From contig JAKCPI010015814.1 in assembly GCA_023213315.1 (NCBI GenBank), positions 243,292 to 307,291 on the forward strand: a DNA stretch of 64,000 bases. The letters run 5' to 3'. How positions within the stretch are numbered: the first letter of the stretch is position 1; each line of letters starts with the position of its first letter. Positions 13,901 through 27,848 of the stretch are shown here, one piece after another. The translations under genes and the position numbers were made by a program. The notes beneath the pieces were generated by a model. That model worked only from the letters and a program-made list of their open reading frames with translations, did no database searches and was not told the DNA's origin. Origin of the DNA: Euborellia annulipes. Its lineage: Eukaryota > Arthropoda > Insecta > Dermaptera > Anisolabididae.

Positions 13901-16900
13901 TTAAAAAAGAAACCAGTTATTAACATTATATTAATATATGGTCTGGAAGGCTTCCGCGAATGGATGTATGTTAAAATTTATCTTCACATATATAGCAACT
14001 CAACCTCACTATAAATGACATAGGAAATACCACTTCAAAATGTGTTAATTAATTTCATGCCCTCCAAATTGGAATATCTAACTGCGAACCTGCCTTATAG
14101 TAACGGCGCCAGCTTTTTCTCTGAGGGGGGGGGCTAGAAGAGGGGCAAACTTACCAATAGGGGGGGGGGGCGGAATGGTCAATATACAGATAGGTAATAA
14201 GTATTATGGGGTTAATAAATTACAAATTTATTATAATTAAGGTGCGACCCGGTTCTGGTAACCCTATTTACCAACAGAGAAACAAAAAAAAAATTGAATT
14301 ACATTCAAAACCTTATTTCGCCTGCTGAGAAGCCTAGTGGCGAAAGTTCAAAATTCAACAATTCGAGAAAAGGCGTTTCAAAGTTTTATAAACATATACA
14401 TTTAAATAGCCGGGCAACAAATGAATGGGGCAGAATCAATAGCAAAGAATCATCATTACTTTTGTATATATAAAGCGCTAGCCACTGACTTCCTTTCGGC
14501 GAGCAATTGCAAAATGTTAAAGTTTTAAATTTTCCTCTCTGACTAGAAGTTTTAAATTTCTCTCACTGGCTCCACTTTCTCTCACTCTGGCCAATCAGGG
14601 AGAGAACAGGCACATACAACGGAAGTGAGTCGCAAGCGCTTTATATATAGTAATAATGATGATTTTTAAATCATTTATTGTTTAAATAACAATATTGTTT
14701 GAAAATAAATGTATGAGTATTGATAATCCATTCAACAGAATCTCACAGGCTAACAAAGCCACATTATACTAATCATTTTTTAAAAATAACACCGACAATA
14801 GGCCTATACAATTCCATTAATATTCATAAATCTATTGTGAAATAAAATATAACTAATATTTTATTAAAATTATCCATTTATAATTTTTTCAGTGATCTTT
14901 CATCTCCTATCTTTGGGCTACAAACAATACACTCAAATCAAGTTGTCTCGTAAGTAGTATTAGTATTTAAAAAAATTTACTTTAGTAATATGATAATTAT
15001 TATAAATACATTTTTTTAGGGTTCGTTATCGGGATCCAAAATATCCTGATACATTTATCTTCCCAGCTATTCGACTTAAAGGCGCTAAGTAATTAACATT
15101 TTTATTGATATTTATTTAAGAGCGAACTTGCTTTAATTAATGATTTTTTCATTTAAAGAACTCCACTCCGAGTTTTGAAACCTACCGATTTGACTGGCGC
15201 TGATAGTCAAAATTGGAGAGTTCAAATTGGGATGGTACCTTCCACTCAAAGGGCATCTCTGGATTTCGCTGGACATAGAATGCTCGGGTAAGGATTATAA
15301 ACTTAGTTTTTATCTCCATCTTTATTTTTTCAGCTGCTTGAGTTCATTTAGGCTCAAGTGCAGATAAAGATTTTTTGAGAAAATATCTGATTCGAAGCCA
15401 AATGCTTATAGGGTAGTCCTCTCAGAATTATAGACCATTTTGAAAGCAGGTAAAAAGTAGATCTTCCCTTCCCTCTCTATTTAAGACAAAGAAGCAATGA
15501 AACTGGAAAGGCGATCTAGTCGTAGGCCTGAGGTGACATTGCGGCTAAACTCTAATAAAGAGTTAAATATATAATTCGTTTTGTGACTGTAGTTATGCAA
15601 TGAGTAGATTGGAATCAGCCAAGAAAAAAAAACAGATTTAGATAATGATGTTTCGAGCGCTTGTTGCTCTCTTCCTCTGGAGCTGTGTTTATTTTTTGAA
15701 TTTATAATATTAATTCACGATAGATAAATCTGCTTTTTTTATTTTCCTTGGCTCACTCCAAATTCCTCATTGAAGGCTCAAATGGTCCGCAAAACAAAAA
15801 ATTCCTGGATAATTTTTATTTTTATTATAATTGATTTCTGGAAAATATATTTTAAATGTAGTGCCAGTGTAATATAATAATTCTCGCCGAAAAAAAGTCG
15901 CCAAAAATTTTCTCGCCGAAAGCAAACTCGACGAAAAAAATCTCGCCGAAAAAAAATGGCCGAAAATCCGACAAGTTCCAAAATAAAATATTTTAAAAAA
16001 TAATTGAATTTTGAATTTTAATCAAAATCGTTGAAGCGAATTTTGAGAAAATCGAAAAAAACTGAAAAATTAACATCACTAAAGTACTAGTAGTTTTTGG
16101 CCGATTTTGCTTAAAAACTTATTTTCACGCCCTAGGGGGGTGCCTAACTTAAATGAAAAAGAAAAAAATTTTCGGCGAGTTTTTTTTCTGCGAGAAAATT
16201 TTCGGCGAGTTATATATCGCCCCCATAATAATTTTGTATATTTTACATATAATATACCCCACAATTTTTCCACTGATGATGACAGGCGAATGCAGAAATA
16301 TTTAATTAAAGATGATGGGGAGGATTTTTTTCAATAATATTATATGGTTTTCGAATGGGGGGGGGGGGGGGGGCTAAAAAGGTATTGTGCCCCTGGCGCG
16401 AGTTAAGCTCACTACGCCACTGTCTGAACACTATCTTTATTTTTCTTGGCCTGGGACACCTGCATACAATTAATTTTCATCTTTTTAGACCAGCCTCCCT
16501 AATTTTAAATGAAGAAGAAATTGTAATTTTCACAAGATAAATCTACTCTAATAAAAGTTTTTTTTTCTCAAGTTCAATTTGCACTTCAAATGAGTCTAGA
16601 GCAAAGAGATCCATTTACTTGCAAATATTCCTACTCTTTGAAAAAGTATTCAAAAAACCCGCGTTCTCTGATTGGTCAACAGGCCAACCAATCAGAACAT
16701 TTTCTTCTCATTGTTTGCCTCCTGAGTGTTTTAGTAGTTAGTTTTTTATAACGTTAATTTTCATTCAAACTGTGTTCTATTAATTATTAATTTTGCTTAT
16801 CACATATGGGCTATATTATTTCCATCAAACATTTCTTTTAAATCAGGTAAACCTTTACACCTAAAGTATATTTAAGTATTTGTTTTCCCATCGACATAAT

Positions 16901-19900
16901 CCAAATAGTCAAGTCTAATTTTTATAGAACCAAATTAAATTTTTTTTTTCAGGTTTTATATTTTAATTTGAATTAGTAATCAATATCAATTAGTAAATTA
17001 ATATATTTGGGCCCAATGATATAAGCACTTTAGCAGTGTATTTTATGATATTTCAAGTTAAAATTTCATTATTATACTTAGGTTAATTCTTTCTTAACAC
17101 TCAAGTCTGTGAGTACCATCAATAGAAAAAAAAGGGTTAGAATGGTACAAAGCTTAAACAAATTGAAATTCAGACTATTAAACCTTTAAAAATGTAAAAT
17201 GAATAAAACTTAAAAAAAAAAATCAACTCTCAACTACCATCTCAAAAGGGACATTACCTTAACTCATTTAACAGTTATATTTAAATCATCTTATTCAATT
17301 TTATTTTTGTAGCTTATAGGCCTATATCATTTTGAATTTTCAAAAAAAAAAAAAAATATTTAAATTTGTTGTAAAAAATTTATTTATATTTTTTTTGCTA
17401 ATGTATAATTTTTTTCAGTCATTATGCCGGAGCAACTCGTCAAGCAGGGCAGGGAATTTATCACAGCGTACCTCCACCGATGGCTGCACACAATTCGTAT
17501 TCTCACAATAGAAATCAACAAAATTTCCAGAGAAATTACAACAATGGTGAGTCTTTATTATCATTATTATTTAGCTTATATCACTTCTGTTATGTCTTTT
17601 TTTATAATTAAAAGCGTATTTGTATACAAATATATATATTTTTTCTAAATCTTTGACAACAAAAATAATTGGAATTTCTTTTTAAATTGTTTTTTTACCT
17701 ACTTTTGATGGAAAAATGCATTTTAAGGGACTAAAGTTTAGATTAATAGTATAAAACCCCTACAATTTCAACTGAATTAGGAAAAGAAAAAATGAAGACT
17801 TATGGCAGTTAGTATGTATTTATAGCCATATATATGGCTAACTTTTAGGTCATAGGCCGTTGGTTGGGCTCAATAAGGAAACTACTTTGACTGCATTTCT
17901 TCTTGTTTTACTTTCTTCAACATTATTCTTCATCCCTATATGATTTTTTTATCTTATTGATTATTATTTCTTGATTCCATTGGAACACTTGTTTAATATC
18001 TGCAATTTTTCTACAGTAGGCCCTATTAATTCAGTTGGCTAGTTGTTGTAGTTGTCTCTATTTCTTTCAATCTGTATCAATATCGCCTGCTAAGAATCAT
18101 AGTGGCGAAAGTCCGAAATTCAACAATTCGAGTTTGAAAGTTTTATAAACATATACATTTAAATAGCCAGGCAACAAATGAATAGGCCAGAATCAATAGC
18201 AAAGAATGGAAATATATATTTCGCCACTTTGGCACCCAAAAGAGTATACGTTTTAATAGGCCTAACTCAAAAATTGAATTTTCGGACTTTCGCCACTATG
18301 ATTCTCAGCAGGCGATATAATATATGACAAAAGGGGAATTTACATTTGCGAATTTGCTCTTCCTCTAATATCTGATTAAAAATTATTTAAAAGCTGATAT
18401 TCTTTAAAACCTATTTTTTTGGAGACTTTGCTATCATCATTTTTTGAATTTCTATGAATTTTATATAATAATCAAAACTTTAAGAGTTTCTCACGAGGTT
18501 CGAAGTACTTTAAATATTGTAATACTATATGATTTGGAGATTCTTTTTCAAATAAATTACACACTATCATCGATTTTTATTACATATTTAATTTGTCCTC
18601 TTACTATATGAATTTTGCCATATCCACTCAATTTTAATAACTTAGTATTTTTAATAGTTTATTTTTTCAAGTGGACAATCAAATTCTTAAATATTGTTCG
18701 TTGCATTGTTGTTATATCCTCATAGAGATGGCAAAACGTTTAGTTTTTCGCTATTTCAACGTCCTTGACATTAGCTACCATCGCCTCTGTGCTGAATCTG
18801 AAAGCATGTCTTATTGTTAGCTGACTGGTCTAGCTTCACTCTATAGAATTATTGCATAGCTATGAATTTTATATGATAAGACCTTATTTTATGAAATACA
18901 GAACTTTATTTAAAAGTCATATGAATTAATTAATAAACAATTACTATCTATTTCCTAATACATTTCTCTCTTATTTGAAAGAATTTTTTTTAAACACATT
19001 AATTATTAAAACCAAATTTATATTTTAAAATACTTTTCTATAGAATATAAATAATGGCGAAATTAATCAAAACGTGATTAAAACAGCATAGTACAAGGGC
19101 ATTCCTCTTTGATTGGCAATTAATATCTAGATAGGGTGTAGTACTTGCACGTGACTAATTGGCCTGTGGCTTCTGGCTTCGCTTTAATTATGCATCGCAA
19201 CTCATTAGAATGAATCCCGTAACAGCAAGCAACTCCTGTTCCCTATTCTCTCTCTAACCAGATAGCCATGCCGTCGGCATAGCAACAACTCTTGTTTCTT
19301 TAAAAGAAATGTTCCAAAATTAACCTGTTAAGATGGGAGATTTTTGAGAGAAGCTGTCATAAATTATTCAAAAATATATTAGGACTAATTTTTCCAGGGG
19401 GGTATATAGAAATTTTTTTCGGGGGGCCCGAACTCAAAAATTTTTTTGCGGAAATTTTTTTTTTTAAGAAACTAAATTTTTTTTCACACTAAATTATTTG
19501 GGGAACATTTTTTCTTTTGCGGAACCAAAGTTTTCCATCCTGCGGAAAAATTTGTTGCGCTGATGTCTATATATCCCTATATATGTATATGTGTTTGGGA
19601 AATTTCGGGGGGGGGCGCGGGCCCCTAGGCCCCCCCCCCCTATATACGCCCCTGAATTTTTCGGTACCTAGAATTATAAGGAGGTCATTAATATCATAGG
19701 CGTAGCCAGAAATTTTTGATGGGGGGGGGGGGGGTTTTTTTTTCCCCCCCCCCCCCCTATTGGGGGGGGAGGGGGGGGTGTGTGATGTATGTGCCCCCCC
19801 CCCCCCTTCTCTTCCTCCCCCCCTGGGGGGGGGCGCGCGCCCTTTCTTTTTTGTGGTTTTTTTTGAATAGGGGGCGGGTCTTCTGTCTCTTGAGGCCTCG

Positions 19901-22900
19901 CTCGAAAAAATAAAAATTTATAATTTATCATTGGATATCAATGGGTGTCAATATCTCTGAAAATTGATCAAAGGTGGGGGAGAGAAAAGATTAATATCAA
20001 CTCATACTTTGTCTTGAATATGATTTGAAGAATTAATTGAGTATTTTTGAATTATTTATAACAATAACGACGTTCACTTAATATTAATAGTATCTGAAAT
20101 ATTGATATTTTCAAGTATTTGGGTAGTTACTCTAATACTTGACGATACCAAGTTTTTAAAATTAAACAAAAACCAGTAAATTCACTAGGTATAGTCGGCG
20201 ACTCAAGTGCTGAAGAGTGTGGAGCTTTGAGCTTAGTCAACCAAAATGCTTAGCCCTTGAAAGAGTTGTCTCAAAAAAAAAATGATTTATTTATTTTTAA
20301 AATATTTCCGATTTGGAGAAGTAAGATTATTTTATTCAAGGATTAATCTTCTATTCCTAATTCCCCTATTGCAGATCGCTTTTTTTCGATTGCTAAAACA
20401 CAAGGGGAGAGAACCATTCTGAAATTTTTTTAGATCCATGTGCTAGACAAAAATAATTATATTTTTTATTTTAAATTATCAATTTAGACAGGCTTTTGGG
20501 CCAACTAATAAAATATAATTATGTTAATAATAAATAATCAACAGTAGGTTTATATTTTAAAAGAGAATGATGTCGTTGTCCTGCAATAAGTAAGGCAATG
20601 AGATTAATCCTTGAAACAAATAATATTACTTATCCAAATTTAGAATTTTAGAATTCATAAATATTTTTAATTTAAATAAATTATCTTTTTCAAAGCAACT
20701 AAAGGGAAAAACTACTCTTCCGACGGTTAAGCATTTTGGTTGCCTAAGCTCAAGGCTCCACTCTCGAGTACATCAAGCACTTGTGTCGCTGACTATACTT
20801 ATAAAGGAATGATTCTTTCTTATTTTTTCGCTTATCTTTCTCTTATTGATTTGAATTCAGATTTAGATCTGTACTCGATGTGTTTTCAAAATTTGGGACT
20901 CATTCTTGCCCAGTCCTTAGAGCCTATGTGAAAGGCTGAGTTAAGGCACTAAGACGCTGAGTAATACTGCGTATTAAACCCGACCATTATTTGTTTTAAA
21001 TAGAAATTAAAAATTACATATGTAAAAATATTAGATGGATAGTGAAAATTTCAATGGCTCTGAGGTCCCCCCCCCCCCAGCCCTACTTATTCATACACTA
21101 AGGGCCGTTTGCATCAGTTAGGATCAGTTAGTTGACCTAGATAGATTGCAGATTGCATCTATCATTTATATTCGTGAAGTTTGCTTGTGCCAGGCTTGTG
21201 CTCCTAATTTCACCCCTTTGTTAAATCTTAAACAGAACTTTGGGCCTGAGCTAACTTAACAGAAACCTTGGCTCAAATTCCCGATATATCTACCCTAGTT
21301 GAAATCACTCTAAAGTTAGGTTATCTTATTAGTAGCAAAATGGAGACGAGATCTGATGCAAGCCCAAGCCTATAACATATTTTAAAATATATCATATCTT
21401 ATGATTTTATTGTTAAAAGAAGTAGAATAAAAAGAAAAATAACAAATATATGTACTTCTTTTAACAATAAAATGAAGAGATGTCGTATATTTTACTATAA
21501 GAATAAAATTGAACAAGGTTTCTGCACTACAAAAATAAGCCATTTAGCCGAAAGTCAACAAACTGATCCTAAATGATGCAACCGGCCCTAAAAGTTTAAA
21601 ATGAAACTGATAAGATTTTTAAATAATTTTCGAGATTTCTATACTGTATTTGAATAAGATATTAATATTCCACAAATAACCTTGATTCGGACTTAACTAG
21701 TATAGATATATTTAACATAAGTGTATGTTTATTTACTGGTGGGCCAAGCGTCCCATGGCCCCGGGAATCGAACCTACGATCTCCAGCCTTTCCTAGTCTC
21801 CGGTGTGTTATCCTTTGCACCACTGGTACACACCTCTGTCTCCGAAAGACTGGAGATCCTAGGTTCGATTCCCTAGGTTCCCCGGGGGCCATGAGGCGCT
21901 TGGCCGACTAACAAATAAACTCACACTTATGTTAAAGATAAAATTTTTACTATATTTTATCTGCTTACTAACAAAATATTTTTATATTAATTTTTCTGAA
22001 TTTAAATAATAATAACTCTTATTCAACTCTTATAAAAAAATTAATTTTAATTTAAACCCACCCCTTTTCAGTAAAAATGAAACAATTATTGAAATAACCA
22101 ACTACTATAAGTGCCTATAAATTATGACCACTCTTAATTTTTTTTTTTTTTTATAAATCTAACCATTTAGAGCCGGTTGGCAGCAGAAAGAAATCTGTGC
22201 TGATGGCAGAGAGCCAAGTGAAGTGAGGGTCCAGGGATGGGATGCTGTCTCTGTGGGGTGGGTTGCGAAATTAGCCGCGCAGCAGCCGGCCGTGACAAGG
22301 CGTGACACGATCACAATACCCTACATTTCCCTCCACCCCTTACCCTTATCATCAGCTCACACACACACATACATTCCTCAACCATCTCTGAGGGGACGTG
22401 ACATTATTCACTTCTCGAATGGGGCGAGGCTAATTAACCCCCAACAAAACGCCACCACCCCTCAGAGAGGACATTTAAACGTGATAGATAACAACAAAGG
22501 TAGCCTGGCATACCATTGATTATCAGGTGACATTATCATGTTTCAGAAACTAATTATAAAGCCCAATAAAAAAAATTTTGTTCTACTTCCTATTGCAATT
22601 TAATATTCTACCGGGATATCTGAATAAATAATATTGTTTTTGTAGAAAACTGAACCGCATATTTTTTAACTCTCGTAGACTTTATGCAAAGGAATAAGTA
22701 ATACGCGATATACATCCAGTGCCGGTTTACCCATTAGGCGAAGTAGACAATCGCCTATGGGCCCGCAACATTATATTTATTTTATTTAACTCTTTTTCGG
22801 CATATGAGGCCATTGTCTAAATAGCCCCCATCCCTATTTATTTAAATTGATTTGTAGCCAATCCAATTGAAATAAATTTTTGTTGCGGATGCGAACCAGC

Positions 22901-23522
22901 GACCCCAGGTAAAAGTTGCAAGCATCGCAGAAGAGTATATATAATTATTTTTCGGGGAGGGGGGAGGCGGACTCATTTTTGAAGATTTACCTCCCCCACA
23001 AGAGTTGAGAATTAGGAGTCTATAAATCATTTTTTGTATGTGCTATTATAAATTTTATGTATATTATGCATAAAGAGGTAAATGCTGGACAGTACAAGAC
23101 CCCTTCTAATTTTCAACTCTTCATTTTATAACACCGTCCCGTTTTCGACATTACAATGTTCCGTTTTTGTCACAAGACAATATGGTCAGTCTAAAAAAAA
23201 AGTAGCTTACACACAAGTTTGATTTAAAATTTTGTATCTTCTGGAAATAATTAAAAAAAAAAAAATAAATAAGAAAAACTTAAAATAATAAAAATTAAAG
23301 AAATTAAAAAAAAAAATTCGTTTTAAAACAGCGTTAATTCACCCTTAAAATGAAAAGCGTAGCTATTGAGAGTCGTTTGTTAGTCACACAGGGAGTGTTA
23401 ATTTTATTTTATTCAATTTTTTTTCTGAGAGAGAAAAAAGGAAACGGATTGCCGACTCTTTTTTTTTTTTTAATGAAAACTCCATTTAATGAATTCGTAG
23501 GTTTCGCAGGGGTTTCTCCACC

Positions 23523-23556
<34 letters not shown>

Positions 23557-26500
23557 AAGTCAGGGTTCGAAGTTCAATTTGTCGGTGTGCTGGCGCGTGT
23601 TCTCCTGAGTGGAAGAGGAAGAGAGAAAAAAAACGAGGAAGGGATGCTGGACGACGAGGTCCAGATGCATCCCCTCGACCCGAGGCGTCGGCTGGACCTG
23701 CCACGTTCTTGAGATCGAGTTAATCAACCCGGGGGTGGATCTCTCTTCCTTCCCCAAGAGCCTCCGTCGACTCCAGATATTCCGACTTTTCAACCTCCGC
23801 CCGTTAAAGGGACACCAGCCCTCCATATCTATTTAAATAAGATCGCTTCTATCTCTCTCCCTTTTTATTTCGTATTTTATATTATTATTATTACTACATA
23901 CATCTTTTGATTATTAAAATCAGAGATTGGTTCAAATGCCCCATAAAGGGAGAAAATTTTTGGAGGTGGAAATTTGAGATCAACTTTTTATTTTCATTTG
24001 TCCCTACTTATTACATTTATTTTGTTTTTATTCCCAAATCTTGGATAGGATTTGTAGTAATGGTGGGTTAAAAAAATTTGATTATAGGAGTTATTATAAT
24101 ATTAAAAATCACAAACTAACGAGAATTATAAATTTTTAATTCGTCTATATATGGATATTAGAACAATTTAAGGTGCGCGACTCGGGGTGCTAATTTTGGG
24201 AGTTTCCAGCGGCCACAATTTTGAAGCTATCGACCTCAATTTTTTTTAAAATTAAAGCTATTTAAAATATCTACAACTTATAGAAGCCCTTTTTTTTGAT
24301 TTTCGAAAAAATAAATTTTTTTTTTTAGATTAATCGCATTAAACAAAAGATATTTTTAAAAAATCCGCTCTGTATTTTATAGATAATTAATTTAGTAATC
24401 ATTGTGTTAAAAAATAATTAATTTTCTACCCTTAATTAATTAGCTGGAAACTTTCAAATGAAATGGAATAAATGCTCATGAATTCCTATGGGAAAAACTA
24501 ACGCCATCTCCTGCCGCCTCGAGTAACTCGGTAGTCAATTGTGTTCAGACGGCTTTTCGAGACGCGCATCTTAAGTTCCAAATTTGAAATGTATTGTCTT
24601 ATAAGAATATGTTTCATCATATGTATTTATGTGCTGTTACCCCAGTTTTTTTTTTTATTTATTCTCATTTCTCTCTACATTTTTATCAACATATATTTTT
24701 ACGAAATGTATTATAGGCCTACAATTCAAAAATTACAAAAGATTAGTTAGGAAAAACACATAATTCAAAAAACATAGTTACACCGTATTTTTTCTATTAT
24801 TGAAGAACTGTGGCCTAATAGTGATGGGTTCAGAGAAATGATAAGTCGTTTGCAGCCAAATTTACTTTTATTTAGATTTTCAGCCTCATAGATGTCGTTT
24901 CGGCCTGAGGTTTAGACCATCTTCAGAGTTAGCTGGCAATAATCAAATGTGAGAATATGTTTAAATACAGCATAAATGTAAAGAAATCTTCTTTACGTTT
25001 TGCTATGAGCAAATCACATGCTGATTGTTATCGCTGTTTTTAAAAATATCCACACTTTTGCCAGCCAGCTCTGAAGATGGTCTAGACTTCAGGCCGAAAC
25101 GTCATTTGTGAAGGCGAAAATCCAAATAAAAAAAAGTTTGGCTGCAAACGTCTTATTGTCAATATTTCTCTGGCTCACTATCGAAAAGTAAACGGAGAGA
25201 AAGAAAATTTTGAAAACTTATCTATTTTGATGGTAGATTGGCCGAAATGACAGATAGTTGAGGCCTAAGTGAGGAAAATAAATATATAATATAAAATAGT
25301 CTTTTTAAAAATCTTGTTCGATACTGGCAATATAACTTTTCAGAAAAATTTATTCCAAAAGTTGATTCAGATCTTCAATTTTATTTAAATAACTTAGCGA
25401 ATCTAAGTTTTGTTTTTAATAGAGGCACAATTCAAAAAATGCTTTTTTTTTGATTCAGTGTGGTTTTAATAAGTTTTAAAGATTTTAATAAACTTTATAT
25501 AGATCTATATTTATTAATATTTCGCATTCGAGAAATTAAAAAAAAAAAAAAAATTATTAATATCAAACTCTAAAGAAATATGTAGGGTAGAGGCTGATTT
25601 TCAAGTAGACATTTTTTTTTTTTTTTTTTGAATTGTAATATTTAATTTTCTTTAAAAAATTTTACAAAGCCATTATTTTGTTCGATTGAATGGATTGAAT
25701 GATATAGTGAAAGGACGGGGGTGATTTGGTCTACCTGCAAGCAAAGCTCCCTCGAACATACCCAGGCCATCGTTATTATTGTCTGTCCGTTCCCTGAATT
25801 GATGCGGACATCTTGAGAATTCACTGGACTGAATATTTTCTCTTGCCTTCTTTCAAATATTACCTCATACTTTGCTTCACAACAACCTGTCTTCACATGG
25901 CAAAGAATTATTTAAATCTAATAACAGAGACGGATTTAAGAAAATGTTATTGCTCAATTTATAAGAACATTAGATATTTAATTTCTATACAATTAGGAAA
26001 AACTAAGTGATTAAGATTGATTTTTATGCTTTTTTGCTTTTTTGAGTTTTTATGCTTTTTTTCCTTTTCGTGCTTATTTGAACTTATTTTAGAATATTTA
26101 TAATTTTTTTGTTTTTTTTATTAAAAAACACACTTTTTTTCCATTCACACACCATACACTAGGGACTATAATAAGGGGGAGGGGGCGCCCCCCCCAAAAA
26201 AAAAAAAAAAAAAAAAAACCCCGAGTGAAAAAATATAGCCTGTAAAAAAATTTTTCCGCAGGGTGAAAAAATTTGGTTCCAAAAACAAAATTTTTCGAGG
26301 GGGGGGAATAAATTTAGTTTCTTTAAAAAAAATTTGTATACATTGGTAGAGTAAAATTGTTATGAGATTTTTTAATTTTATTTATTTAAAACTTTTATTA
26401 AGTTTTTTAATGTTTTTAAACTTTTTCCCATTTTTTTATGTTTTTTCGGTCTTACTAATAACATATTTTATTGTCATAAACCATTAAATATTTAGTTCGG

Positions 26501-27815
26501 ATTTTTTTATATATAAATAATAATAAAATATCGAGATAAACGTAAAGATAAAATAAATATATCAACAATTTGAATGATAATTTGGGACCGGGTTAACAAT
26601 TCGGATAATTTGGGATTGGGTTAACAATCGGGTTAAAAATTCAAAAATTTTATAGAATTTAAATTACATTAAAAAAAGTTGATTTATTTATTTTAAAAAT
26701 ATTGGTTTGGTTGACTAAGCTTAAGGTTCCACTCTCAATCAGATCAGGCAATTATGGCTCCACTGTACCAAATAAATAATAACTCACCCACAATTATAAA
26801 TAATAATTAGCAAAAAAAAGTTATAATTGCAAAAATAGAGCAATTAAACTACTTTTACTAATTTTAAAGATATCTCATTTTTCAATATCAGCTATATTGA
26901 TACATAATTATTATTATTTTTTTTAGATACTCTTTATAAATGTATCTTATATTCTCATATTCTCTCCTAAATTGTTTGAAACCCACTTTACTCTTGTATT
27001 CTGTAAAATTGTCTATCGGAAACTGAATATTGTGCCGATACAAAAAAAAATCGGCTACAAGATCAGCCACACCAGATTTTTTAGATTTAGATTACGTGTA
27101 ATTTCTAATTTTTACTTTCTCGTACCCTATATGGCCCTGTTATGCATTAGTGTGTCAAGCCAAAAATAAATTAAAAATTGTGTTAAGCATGGAATATTGT
27201 TTCAAATGCTATAATTAATAATATTTTTATGAAATATGTCTAAAAAAATTTATATTTAATGTTAAATCAGAAAAACTTTAATGTTAATTTTCTCAAATCT
27301 CGGTACTGGGTTGACACACAATGGTAACAGGGTCCATATATGAAATATATAAGTATAGAGAGAAAGTATTGCGATCATGTCAAAAATTCGATGTCGAGAT
27401 TTTGATGGATATACATGTTTTGAGGTCCCCTGAGTCCAAAAAAGTGGGTCCCGCAATTGGTCTGTGTGTGTGTGTCTGTGTGTGTGTGTGTGGACAGATT
27501 TTAACCATGAAGGAGTTGAGCTAGCGGATTGAAATTTTATATTTAACTTAGGTACCCTTTGAAGACTCTCAAAATAAGCTTTTGAACAAAATCGGCCAAA
27601 AAGTACTAGTACTTTACTGATGTACTTTTTCAGTTTTTTTCCGATTTTCTCAAAATTCCCTCCAAGGATTTTGATTAAAATTCATAAATCAACTATTTTT
27701 TAGATGCTCTTTAAAATGTATATTCTCATTTTGCCGTTGAAATCTTCTGAAGACCACTTTACTCTTGTTCTTCATAGGAAAGATAGAAATGGTTGCCATG
27801 GTAACGGAATTTAAA

Positions 27816-27848
<33 letters not shown>

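Noticed and set aside
19674..19931. Proline/glycine-rich ORFs on both strands
   Set aside because: Generated by poly-C/poly-G runs of family R repeats.
21716..21941. tRNA gene
   Set aside because: Only A/B-box-like words in a mirrored arrangement; no complete cloverleaf. SINE-derived palindrome instead.
22223..22519. 98-codon ORF in intron 18
   Set aside because: No domain, no splice sites, no codon pattern; better explained as a GC-rich unique island.
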